From Deltaproteobacteria bacterium (lineage in GTDB: Bacteria > Desulfobacterota > Desulfarculia > Adiutricales > Adiutricaceae), in the NCBI GenBank assembly GCA_031279155.1, contig JAITJB010000022.1:1-22593 (forward strand): a stretch of DNA of 22,593 nt, given 5' to 3'. This document shows, one piece after another, positions 1 to 6,892 of the stretch. How positions within the stretch are numbered: position 1 is the stretch's first letter; each line of letters starts with the position of its first letter. The position numbers and the translations under genes were made by a program. Under the pieces are notes generated by a model. That model was given only the letters and a program-made list of their open reading frames with translations, did not search any database and was not told the origin of the DNA.

Positions 1-1125
1 CTCTGCGAAGGCTCCTGCGTCCAAGCCTTAAACGAGCACCCGGTGCCGGCGAGATTGGTGGAATACGAGGTCATCGAGCGGGCCTTCGCGAGAGGCGCCG
101 TTAAACCCGTAAGGCCATCTGAGCGCTTGTACCTTAGCGTTGGTATCGTGGGTTCTGGGCCGGCCGGCCTAGCCGCCGCTCAAATACTTGCCCGCAGCGG
201 GGCTGAGGTTACGGTCTACGAAAAGGACAAAAAACCCGGCGGCTTTCTAAGGTACGGCATCCCTGACTTTAAGCTGGAAAAAGAAGTTATCGACCGGCGC
301 TTAGATCTGATGCGCCGGGAAGGCGTAGTCTTTCTGACGGAGGTTGAAGCTGGAGCGGATATCTCAGTGCGCCTCTTAAAGAAGCGCCACCGGGCTTTAA
401 TTTTAGCCTTAGGCTCTCGCCAAAAGAGAGACCTCTCTATCGCTGGCCGAAATCTAGGCGGCATATTATTTGCGACCGATTACTTAGCCGCCCAAAACCG
501 CATCATCGGCCAAGAGATCGCTTCTCTGCCCCCGGGCTATGACGCTTCAGGCCGCAAAGTCGTGGTCATTGGCGGCGGCGATACTGGTAGCGACTGCGTG
601 GGCACAGCCTGGCGTCAAGGCGCGAGCGAAGTTAAGCAATTTGAGATCATGCCGCGCCCGCCTGAGGAAAGGGCCCCGGAAAACCCCTGGCCCCAATGGC
701 CGCGCATCTTACGGACCACCTCAAGTCACTTAGAGGGCGGCGAGCGCCGCTGGAACATCGATACCGTAGAATTTACGCCTGGTCTTAATGATAACGTCGG
801 GGCTCTTAAGTGCCGCGAGGTCAGATGGGAAGAAAAAAACGGCCGCTTAATTAAGCCCATCCCCATTGAGGGAAGTGAGTTTACCGTTAAAGCCGACTTA
901 GTGCTCCTGGCCATGGGCTTTGTGGCCCCGGAATTTGGGAGCCTAATATCAGCTGAAGATTTTCATCCCGATCCATTAGGTCGCTTAGAGCCTGGGCTCT
1001 ACGCCTGCGGCGACGCGGCCTCGGGCCCGTCACTGGTGGTTAGAGCCATGGCCTCAGGGGTCTTAGTGGCCCAGACCGTCTTAAATGACCTTCTAGGCGC
1101 CTATATGCCCAAAACCGGCAGCTAA
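1..1125 (+). CDS. gltD: Glutamate synthase [NADPH] small subunit, 5' end cut by window
   Basis: The small subunit of glutamate synthase takes electrons from NAD(P)H through FAD and low-potential Fe-S clusters and passes them to the large subunit, which makes glutamate from glutamine and 2-oxoglutarate. The frame is open from base 1, so the gene begins upstream; the GTG at 43 is internal. The first residues (LCEGSCV) carry the end of the N-terminal cysteine cluster. A dinucleotide-binding GxGPAGLAAA motif follows near fragment residues 51-60, then KPGGFLRYGIP, and the second nucleotide site GGGDTGSDC. The motif NPWPQWPRILRT and the C-terminal ACGDAASGPSLVV are typical of GltD. About 374 residues are present, so roughly 100 are missing. 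No gltB is visible; it may lie upstream. Related FAD oxidoreductases share this fold, but the match to GltD along the whole length is good. Confidence 0.93.
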   Translation, partial: LCEGSCVQALNEHPVPARLVEYEVIERAFARGAVKPVRPSERLYLSVGIVGSGPAGLAAAQILARSGAEVTVYEKDKKPGGFLRYGIPDFKLEKEVIDRRLDLMRREGVVFLTEVEAGADISVRLLKKRHRALILALGSRQKRDLSIAGRNLGGILFATDYLAAQNRIIGQEIASLPPGYDASGRKVVVIGGGDTGSDCVGTAWRQGASEVKQFEIMPRPPEERAPENPWPQWPRILRTTSSHLEGGERRWNIDTVEFTPGLNDNVGALKCREVRWEEKNGRLIKPIPIEGSEFTVKADLVLLAMGFVAPEFGSLISAEDFHPDPLGRLEPGLYACGDAASGPSLVVRAMASGVLVAQTVLNDLLGAYMPKTGS

Positions 1126-1134
1126 ATTCCATAT

Positions 1135-1223
1135 GGTAGCCAATCGGCAGCCAAGCAATAACAACGTGGTAGCCCAAATGGCAACCAAGTGGTAACTCAT
1201 GTGATAGCCAAGTGATAACAAAG
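1135..1223. repeat. Degenerate 11-12 bp tandem repeat between gltD and rfbD
   Basis: Seven imperfect units resembling GGTAGCCAAGT can be read, for example at 1135, 1146, 1168, 1180, 1191, 1203 and 1214, with spacings alternating between 11 and 12 in the second half. The last unit ends on the first base of the rfbD GTG start codon, so the repeat occupies the place where a ribosome binding site should be. Similar AGCCAA-containing units occur at 10243-10392. Confidence 0.6.
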
Positions 1224-2125
1224 TGACGCCCACTATTTTACTCCTCGGTCGTAACGGTCAAGTTGGTTGGGAGCTAGGATCTATCCTCCCGACCGTGGGC
1301 CTACTTAAAGCCTGCGGTCGCGGGGAATTTCCCATTGGCCCTGACTCACTTTCAGAATTTTTAGATAATCTTAAGCCAAGCGTCATCATTAATTCGGCGG
1401 CCTTTACCGCCGTAGATCTCTGCGAGAGCCAGCCCATAGAAGCCACCTTAGTTAACGTAACCTTACCGGGCATTTTGGCCTCTTGGGCGGCCAGAAATGA
1501 CTGCCTCTTAATTCATTATTCCACCGATTACGTCTTCGATGGGGCCAAAGACGCTCCCTATCTAGAGACCGATACCCCAAATCCCTTAAATTTTTATGGT
1601 CGGTCTAAACTTGAGGGCGAGAGATTAATTTCCGAACTTGCCCCCAAGCATCTGATTTTCCGGACGAGTTGGGTTTATTCCTTACTAGGGAAAAACTTTC
1701 CTAAGACCATCTTAAAGATGGCCCAGAGTCAAGATCGCCTGACGGTTAACGATGAACAAATTGGCGCCCCAACTCCGGCAGCCTTTATCGCAGCGGTCAC
1801 TTTAGTTGCCATTAAAATTTACTTAACTTCTTCAGACGCCCCGACCGGGCTATATCACTTAACGCCTACCGGATCGGTAACTTGGCACGATTTTGCCCGC
1901 CAGATAATTTCTCAAGCCCGTCTTTTAGGCTGGCCTCTTTCGCCGGAACTACCAATACTCTTTCCATCTTACGGCCCTGACCCAACGAGGCCTGCCGTAA
2001 GGCCCATTAACTCAAGACTCGATACCAGTAAACTTACGGCTGATTTTGGCGTCTACCCGCCCGATTGGTCCTACTTCTTTGAACGCTTTATGCTAACCTT
2101 AAAGACTCTCAGCCTGCCTAGCTAG
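1223..2125 (+). CDS. rfbD: dTDP-4-dehydrorhamnose reductase
   Basis: Reduces dTDP-4-dehydro-L-rhamnose to dTDP-L-rhamnose with NAD(P)H, the last step in making the rhamnose donor for O-antigen, capsule or other glycans; cytoplasmic. The 300-residue protein has the usual family length. It opens with the Rossmann motif GRNGQVG (residues 9-15), then INSAAFTAVD (56-65), YSTDYVFDG (99-107) with the catalytic Thr and the Tyr125-x3-Lys129 pair in YGRSK, and RTSWVYS (147-153). The start is a GTG at 1223 chosen because the Rossmann strand begins at once; no good Shine-Dalgarno sequence precedes it, as a tandem repeat fills that space. The other rml genes are not in the window, so it lies apart from a complete rhamnose cluster. 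It could be co-transcribed with gltD (97-bp gap, no terminator seen). Confidence 0.9.
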   Translation: MTPTILLLGRNGQVGWELGSILPTVGLLKACGRGEFPIGPDSLSEFLDNLKPSVIINSAAFTAVDLCESQPIEATLVNVTLPGILASWAARNDCLLIHYSTDYVFDGAKDAPYLETDTPNPLNFYGRSKLEGERLISELAPKHLIFRTSWVYSLLGKNFPKTILKMAQSQDRLTVNDEQIGAPTPAAFIAAVTLVAIKIYLTSSDAPTGLYHLTPTGSVTWHDFARQIISQARLLGWPLSPELPILFPSYGPDPTRPAVRPINSRLDTSKLTADFGVYPPDWSYFFERFMLTLKTLSLPS

Positions 2126-2141
2126 ATGCGCCAATCTTCTA

Positions 2142-2231
2142 AATCAAGGGTTTTAGCTAAATCAAAGATACTTACTAAATCAAGGATACTAGCTAAATTA
2201 AAAATTTTAGCTAGCTTGAGAGTATTAGCAA
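2142..2231. repeat. Five imperfect 18-bp tandem repeats
   Basis: Units start at 2142, 2160, 2178, 2196 and 2214, each 18 bp, with a consensus near AATCAAGGATACTAGCTA. The first three are the most alike; the last is strongly diverged. They follow the rfbD stop codon by 16 bp. No spacer-repeat organisation is present, so this is a minisatellite-like array, not CRISPR. With the terminator, promoter and leader listed below, it accounts for the gene-free stretch 2126-2501. Confidence 0.75.
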
Positions 2232-2307
2232 TTTCCAAAGTTTAATAGCTAAAACTTCCAAAATGCCCAAGAATTTGTCGTAAGTTGATGGGCTAGCCAA
2301 GCTAAAA

Positions 2308-2345
2308 AGAAAAATTACCGTTTTGAAACTACGGTTTTTCTTGCA
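2308..2345 (+). terminator. Likely rho-independent terminator after rfbD
   Basis: The arms AGAAAAATTACCGT and ACGGTTTTTCT pair with a two-base bulge around the loop TTTGAAACT, and a T-rich stretch follows. It lies after the tandem repeat downstream of rfbD and just upstream of the alaC promoter. The stem is AT-rich, so termination may be partial. Confidence 0.5.
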
Positions 2346-2367
2346 TTTCTATCAGACTAGGTATAAT
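2338..2367 (+). promoter_or_regulatory. Candidate sigma-70 promoter for alaC leader
   Basis: A perfect -10 hexamer TATAAT lies at 2362-2367. The best -35 candidates are TTCTTG at 2338-2343 (spacer 18) or TTGCAT at 2341-2346 (spacer 15), neither ideal. Transcription would begin near 2374, giving a leader of about 128 nt before alaC. Confidence 0.5.
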
Positions 2368-2380
2368 CTTCTTTCTGGAA

Positions 2381-2485
2381 TGAGGCTTAAAAATTTATCG
2401 CCCCCATAGGCCTCGCTCTACTTTCTATTGGCACACCGCTAACATGAGGGGCGAGTTTTTTTTCGCGGCCAACAAAGATGGCCGC
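2381..2485 (+). promoter_or_regulatory. Structured leader with terminator-like hairpin ahead of alaC (attenuator or small RNA)
   Basis: Between the candidate promoter and alaC, TCGCCCC (2398-2404) can pair with GGGGCGA (2448-2454), or CTCGC (2412-2416) with GCGAG (2451-2455). Either stem leads directly into eight T residues at 2456-2463, as in an intrinsic terminator. An alternative hairpin, GAGGC (2382-2386) with GCCTC (2410-2414), would hold the first arm in its loop. A further hairpin GCGGCC/GGCCGC (2465-2470 / 2480-2485) lies just before the ribosome binding site. A nine-codon open frame starting at 2380 exists but has no clear Shine-Dalgarno sequence. I recognise no known riboswitch class. 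Confidence 0.45.
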
Positions 2486-2501
2486 TTGAGGATGATTGAC
2501 C

Positions 2502-3725
2502 ATGGCGCCTAACAACCTATTTGAATTTCAGAGAATGAACCGCTTGCCGCCCTATGTATTTGCCCAGGTCAACGAGTTTAAAATGGCCGCCAGACGAGCC
2601 GGTGAAGACATCATCGATCTTGGTATGGGTAACCCGGATCTTCCGACCCCGCCCCATATAGTTGAAAAATTAGTCGAGGCGGCCGGCAAAGAGACCAACC
2701 ACCGCTATTCGGCTTCTCGCGGTATCACCAAACTTCGTCACGCTATCTGCGATTGGTATCGCCGCCGCTATGACGTCCAGCTCGACCCTGATAGCGAATC
2801 GGTGGTCAGTATTGGCGTTAAAGAAGGTCTCGCCCACTTAACTCTTGCCACCATCACCCCTGGCGAGGTGGTCTTGGCCCCGGACCCAACTTACCCCATC
2901 CACTCATACGCGGCCATCATAAGCGGCGGCGATCTGCGGAGCGTCCCCATTGGCCCTGGTCGGGATTTTTTCTCTGACCTCCAGCTGGCCGTCCGTCAGA
3001 CCTGGCCAAAACCTAGGATGCTGGTCATCTCCTTTCCCCATAACCCCACGGGAGCGGTGGTGGACCTAGGGTTTTTTGAAAAAGTGGTCGATTTTTGTAC
3101 CGAGCACCGCATCTTGGTCGTCCACGATCTAGCTTACGCTGATCTTTGCTTTGATGGCTATAAGCCGCCAAGCCTTCTTCAAGTTAAGGGGGCTAAGGAT
3201 ATCGGAGTTGAGGCCTTTTCGCTCTCTAAGAGTTACTCCATGGCCGGTTGGCGCATCGGCTTTATCTGCGGTAACCCGCAGATGGTCGCCGCCTTAACTA
3301 GAATTAAAAGTTACCTCGACTACGGCGCCTTTCAGCCCATCCAAATTGCGGCCATCATCGCCCTAAATGGTCCCCAAGAGTGCGTAGGCGAGATAGTTAA
3401 AACCTACCGCGAGCGCCGCGACGCCCTCTGCGGCGGCCTCATCCGGGCCGGCTGGCAAGTTGAGCCGCCCAAAGGCGGGATGTTTTTGTGGGCCAAGATC
3501 CCCGAAAACTTCCAGCACATGGGCTCAGTTGAGTTCGCCAAATATCTAATTACCAAAGGTAAAGTTGCCGTCTCTCCCGGCTTAGGCTTCGGTAATGGCG
3601 GCGAAGGTTACGTCCGCTTCGCCTTAGTGGAAAACGTCCAGCGCATCAACCAGGCCACCAGGGGCATCAAAAAAGCTCTGCAATCGGAAATCACGAGCCA
3701 ACCGCTCTCGGCTGTGGCAACATAG
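2502..3725 (+). CDS. alaC: AlaC-type PLP aminotransferase (glutamate-pyruvate family)
   Basis: A class I/II pyridoxal-phosphate aminotransferase that most resembles E. coli AlaC, which makes alanine from pyruvate and glutamate. Shared landmarks are RLPPYVF near the N terminus, RRAGEDIIDLGMGNPD (residues 31-46), DPTYPIH (128-134), FPHNPTG (178-184), VVHDLAYAD (206-214) and the Schiff-base lysine K243 in SLSKSYSMAGWRIGF. The ATG at 2502 gives 407 residues and stands 9 nt after TGAGGA; a TTG six bases upstream would be too close to that site. In Desulfovibrio relatives this family is often annotated only as aminotransferase, and another amino acid substrate (for example methionine or an aspartate-family keto acid) cannot be excluded. 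It appears to be a single-gene unit with its own promoter, a structured leader and a strong terminator. Confidence 0.88.
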   Translation: MAPNNLFEFQRMNRLPPYVFAQVNEFKMAARRAGEDIIDLGMGNPDLPTPPHIVEKLVEAAGKETNHRYSASRGITKLRHAICDWYRRRYDVQLDPDSESVVSIGVKEGLAHLTLATITPGEVVLAPDPTYPIHSYAAIISGGDLRSVPIGPGRDFFSDLQLAVRQTWPKPRMLVISFPHNPTGAVVDLGFFEKVVDFCTEHRILVVHDLAYADLCFDGYKPPSLLQVKGAKDIGVEAFSLSKSYSMAGWRIGFICGNPQMVAALTRIKSYLDYGAFQPIQIAAIIALNGPQECVGEIVKTYRERRDALCGGLIRAGWQVEPPKGGMFLWAKIPENFQHMGSVEFAKYLITKGKVAVSPGLGFGNGGEGYVRFALVENVQRINQATRGIKKALQSEITSQPLSAVAT

Positions 3726-3756
3726 AGCGAACTTTGTTTCTTTGTCTTAAAATCAA

Positions 3757-3798
3757 AAGCCAAGGGCGGTTGAGGGTTACCTCAACCGCCCTTGGCTT
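3757..3798. terminator. Strong bidirectional terminator between convergent genes
   Basis: Two perfectly complementary 19-nt arms (3757-3775 and 3780-3798) enclose the tetraloop GTTA. The stem begins AAGCCAAGGGCGG. It lies between alaC (plus) and the response regulator (minus), whose ends converge, and should serve both. Confidence 0.9.
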
Positions 3799-3828
3799 AT
3801 TAATCTTAAATCGGGTTTAAATCGGCTC

Positions 3829-5382
3829 TTAATTGCCTGAGCTTATTGTTCGCTCATCGAAGTCGCAGCCCCCATCATCTCTAGAGGCGCCTATATTTCC
3901 AAGATAGCCGTGCTCAGGGTTTTCCCGATACTCGGCTAATTTGTTTCTAAGCGTCCGAACGCTGATGCCCAAAATCTTAGCTGCGTGCGTGCGGTTGCCG
4001 CTAGTCTCATTTAAGGCTTTGCCAATTAGGCAGCGTTCCATTTCAGTTATGGTCATTAGCGGCAGAGCCTCGCCGTTTACCTCTAGCTCAGGGCTAGCCC
4101 CTAAGTATCCAGAATCTGCGGCGCTCTTTTCTGGCGTAAGCTTTTCAAAATCATTTTTCTCAGAGATGTTTTTGGGCATGAGCTCGGCATTTTTCTCTAA
4201 GGCCATTAAAAACCCGGCCTCGTCCATAAAAATGTCGTGAGCTTCAATCTTATTTCCTCTGGCCATGAGTACGGCTCTAGCCATAGTGTTTTCTAGTTCT
4301 CTAATATTACCCGGCCAATCGTGGGCCGCTAAAATATCTAAGGCCTCACTAGTTAGCCCGCTTATGTTCTTGTGATTTTCCAGCGCGTAGTGGCTGACGA
4401 AGTGCTCAGCTAAGACCTCAATATCAACGCTTCTCTCCCTTAAGGCCGGGATAAAAAAGGGCATGACATTTAAGCGATAAAAAAGATCGGCCCTAAATTT
4501 TCCGGCGTCCACCCACTCCTTAAGCTTGCGGTTGGTCGTGGCGATTACCCGTACGTCAATCTTATGGGGGCCCTTGCCGCCGACCGGATCAATTTCGCCC
4601 TCCTGAAGAGCCCGCAGAAGCTTAGCTTGGATGTTTATATCCATCTCGCTGATTTCATCTAAAAGGATTGTCCCGCCGTTGGCTAGATCGAATTTACCGG
4701 GCTTCTTGGCCATGGCCCCGGTAAAAGCTCCCTTCTCGTGACCAAATAGCTCGCTTTCCAATAGATTTTCAGGAAGTCCCGCGCAGTTTATGGCCACAAA
4801 GGGTCCATCGGATCTGAGAGAATTTTGATGGATATACCTGGCCATAAGTTCTTTTCCAGTGCCGCTCTCCCCTTGAAGAAGTACTGTTGCCGCAGATCCC
4901 TTTAGATTTACGGCAAGTCCCATAAGCCTTCGCATAACGGCGCTTTTGGCAACTATTGGCCGCTCTGGCCCTAAGCCGTCGGTGCGGGCGTCTTTGGAAG
5001 CGCTTTCTATATCATCGCTGGAAGCTACGGCCCGCTGGACAGCCTGCTCAACTACCCCGTTGGGGAAGGGTTTAGATAAATAGTCTTGGGCCCCTTCCCG
5101 CATAAACGATACAGCCTCATCTAAGACTCCGCCGCCGCTCATGGCGATAACCGGAACATCAGATCTGAGCCTTTTGAGCTCTTTAATCAGGGCCAGCCCG
5201 CCAGTTTTGGGAAGAGAAGCGTCAACTAAAACGAGATCAAATTTTTGATCGCAAAACTTATCTAAGGCCTCACGGCTGTCTTCGGCTAATTCCACCCCAT
5301 GGCCTAACCTAGTTAGAGCGGTAAACAGCGCCATCCTAAAATGCCGCTCGCCGTCGGCCACCAATATATACCTGACCTTCAT
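3829..5382 (-). CDS. NtrC-family sigma-54-dependent response regulator, flagellar type (FlrC/FleR-like)
   Basis: Bacterial enhancer-binding protein that uses ATP hydrolysis to open sigma-54 promoters. Domain order: receiver (about 1-120) with the phospho-acceptor Asp54 in VDASLPKTGG, Ser82 and Lys104; AAA+ ATPase (about 142-375) with Walker A GESGTGKE (171-178), the sigma-54 contact loop GAFTGA (218-223), Walker B GTILLDEI (237-244); then a long polar linker and a C-terminal Fis-type helix-turn-helix (NRTHAAKILGISVRTLRNKL). The receiver start reads ILVADGERHFR where the family has a DD pair, so one Mg-binding acid appears to be Gly11. A 30-residue Gly/Asp-rich tail follows the helix-turn-helix. 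AGAGGTGG precedes the ATG. It lies 36 bp after the kinase gene and next to flgFGA, which suggests control of flagellar genes; this assignment is from context. Confidence 0.9.
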   Translation of the reverse strand: MKVRYILVADGERHFRMALFTALTRLGHGVELAEDSREALDKFCDQKFDLVLVDASLPKTGGLALIKELKRLRSDVPVIAMSGGGVLDEAVSFMREGAQDYLSKPFPNGVVEQAVQRAVASSDDIESASKDARTDGLGPERPIVAKSAVMRRLMGLAVNLKGSAATVLLQGESGTGKELMARYIHQNSLRSDGPFVAINCAGLPENLLESELFGHEKGAFTGAMAKKPGKFDLANGGTILLDEISEMDINIQAKLLRALQEGEIDPVGGKGPHKIDVRVIATTNRKLKEWVDAGKFRADLFYRLNVMPFFIPALRERSVDIEVLAEHFVSHYALENHKNISGLTSEALDILAAHDWPGNIRELENTMARAVLMARGNKIEAHDIFMDEAGFLMALEKNAELMPKNISEKNDFEKLTPEKSAADSGYLGASPELEVNGEALPLMTITEMERCLIGKALNETSGNRTHAAKILGISVRTLRNKLAEYRENPEHGYLGNIGASRDDGGCDFDERTISSGN

Positions 5383-5418
5383 AGGCCACCTCTTAACTTT
5401 ATTAATTCGCCCGGCCCC

Positions 5419-6513
5419 TTAGTTAGTTCCCATCTGGCCGATTATGGGCAAAGTCACCTTCACTAGAGCCCCCATGACCATATCAGACCCCACGTGAATG
5501 CTTCCCTGGTGGGCTTCAACTATCCGGCGGCTGACCGGTAAGCCCAAACCCAAGGGCTGATTTTTGGTGGTATAGAAGGGGTTAAAGATCTCTTTACTTT
5601 GGCGGTAGTCCACGCCCGGCCCGGTGTCAATGACTAAGACCTCAACGTGACCAACATTATCTTGCCTGATGTTGACGGTCAGCCTGCCGCCGTGGGGCAT
5701 GGCCTCTAAGGCGTTTAAAAAGATGTTTAAGAAGACCTGAACCAAGAGCCTATGGTCGGCTAAGACGGTCAGAGGATTTTGATCGACTAAGAGCCCGATG
5801 CCCTTTGACTTAAAAAGCTCGCCTACGGCGGCTAAGGCCTCGTCGATGACCTCAGAGATGTTAATTTCTTTAATGTCTAAGTGTAAATCCTTGGTCATCG
5901 ATTCAAAGCTAGTTAAATATTCGTTGACGTCGCGAACGCTAGAGCGGATGGAGTCCACAATAGACGATAAACCAGGGCCGTCGTTTTCAGCTAGTTCCTC
6001 ATCTAAGATGGAAGCGTAGAGCTCTATCCCGGCTAACTGACCTTTAACCTTCTGCGTTACCTCGCCGGCTAAAGCTGCGCTATTGCCCAAGGTATCGCTA
6101 TCAGAGTTTATGGGTTTAAAGAGCCTCTCCTTTTCGCCGACCGCCGCCGTCATGCGCGGGTAGCCCTCGACATCCATATGCCTTACGGTAAAAAGGTAAG
6201 GGCCATCGCCGGTTACTACGCGGACAAGCTTTCGGCCCATCATGTTAAAGGAGGAAAAGTCTCTAATAGGACTTAGATAATCGGGCATGTGGTGACCCAC
6301 TGAGCCGCCTAAGCCCAAAATCCTCGAGGCCTCGCTATTGACCAAAAGGAGCCTGCCGTTATCCTCGAAGACTAAGACCGGAAAATAGACATTATCCATT
6401 AAGTTCATCCAAAATTCTGGCGACCACTCCATGGACGGCCACAGGCCGGGATTAAAAGACGATCCCAATATCTTATCGCTTTGTAACATCTTATCGCTTT
6501 GAATGTAGGGCAT
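5419..6513 (-). CDS. PAS-containing histidine kinase homologue (FlrB/FleS-like) lacking the phospho-accepting His
   Basis: Probable partner of the downstream NtrC-type regulator. A PAS-like segment spans about residues 37-80 (PVLVFEDNGRLLLVNSEASRILG region). The dimerisation helix aligns with FlrB-type kinases, but where they have AHEIRNPL followed by IEL, this reads TQKVKGQL followed by AGIELYASIL: the His position is Gln154 (CAG, 6052-6054). The ATP-binding domain looks complete, with the N box FLNIFLNALEAM, G1 DTGPGVD, F box NPFYTT and G2 GLGLPVS. The ATG at 6511-6513 is chosen because GGAGG stands 7 nt before it; a TTG two codons upstream would overlap that spacing. No membrane segment is seen, so it is likely cytoplasmic. 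The N terminus holds a small duplication (QSDKMLQSDKIL), a 14-bp direct repeat at 6470-6483 and 6488-6501. Confidence 0.87.
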   Translation of the reverse strand: MPYIQSDKMLQSDKILGSSFNPGLWPSMEWSPEFWMNLMDNVYFPVLVFEDNGRLLLVNSEASRILGLGGSVGHHMPDYLSPIRDFSSFNMMGRKLVRVVTGDGPYLFTVRHMDVEGYPRMTAAVGEKERLFKPINSDSDTLGNSAALAGEVTQKVKGQLAGIELYASILDEELAENDGPGLSSIVDSIRSSVRDVNEYLTSFESMTKDLHLDIKEINISEVIDEALAAVGELFKSKGIGLLVDQNPLTVLADHRLLVQVFLNIFLNALEAMPHGGRLTVNIRQDNVGHVEVLVIDTGPGVDYRQSKEIFNPFYTTKNQPLGLGLPVSRRIVEAHQGSIHVGSDMVMGALVKVTLPIIGQMGTN

Positions 6514-6561
6514 TATCAAACCTCCGTGTGTTGTTCAGGTTTCCCTGTCGAAGGCATATTT

Positions 6562-6577
6562 AGCAAAGAGCGGGCCA
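6562..6577 (-). promoter_or_regulatory. Sigma-54 promoter of the kinase-regulator operon
   Basis: On the minus strand the sequence TGGCCCGCTCTTTGCT matches the -24/-12 consensus TGGCACG-N4-TTGCW at every defined position except one. The GG and GC elements have the correct spacing. The start site would be near 6551, about 38 nt before the ATG at 6513, with GGAGG in that leader. Confidence 0.82.
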
Positions 6578-6608
6578 ACTTTTTTACTTAGTTTTTTTGC
6601 TTACTTAC

Positions 6609-6635
6609 CTTGAGCCGTCGAGATGCCGGCTCAAG
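6609..6635. promoter_or_regulatory. Perfect dyad between divergent sigma-54 promoters, candidate enhancer site
   Basis: CTTGAGCCG (6609-6617) and CGGCTCAAG (6627-6635) form a perfect 9-bp inverted repeat with a 9-base centre. No T-run follows on either strand, so it is unlike a terminator. It sits about 58-84 bp upstream of the minus-strand start and 140-165 bp upstream of the flgF start, a usual place for an NtrC-type activator site. The rest of the 379-bp gap 6514-6892 holds only the two promoters and AT-rich DNA. Confidence 0.45.
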
Positions 6636-6747
6636 CTTGACCATCTATATAAATATAGCTAGCTAACAAAATCTTCTAAACCTAATTTGAGACGGCAGCT
6701 TTTGCCGGGTTTAAATCTAGGGGGCTTAGCTTAAGGTTATTAGCCCT

Positions 6748-6763
6748 TGGCCCCTGGTTTGCA
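6748..6763 (+). promoter_or_regulatory. Sigma-54 promoter of flgFGA
   Basis: TGGCCCCTGGTTTGCA matches the sigma-54 consensus with GG at 6749-6750 and GC at 6761-6762, correctly spaced; two of the defined positions differ. The predicted start is near 6774, giving a leader of about 119 nt to the flgF ATG. Confidence 0.78.
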
Positions 6764-6892
6764 ATATAGCCCATTGGGTAGGGCGATTTGGCCGGTCAAA
6801 GGCAAAATCTGCCTAAGTAGCCCTACAAAAAGAATAGCCGCTTAATTTTTGGCGTTCAATTTGCAAGGGAGAGAGCCCGGAGGTGAAATACC

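Noticed and set aside
2142..2231. Possible CRISPR array
   Set aside because: Units are directly adjacent with no spacers and are degenerate; no cas gene is present. The same holds for the arrays at 10243 and 21680.
2380..2409. Nine-codon leader peptide in the alaC leader
   Set aside because: There is no Shine-Dalgarno sequence and no run of a regulatory amino acid such as Ala; kept only as a remark in the leader entry.
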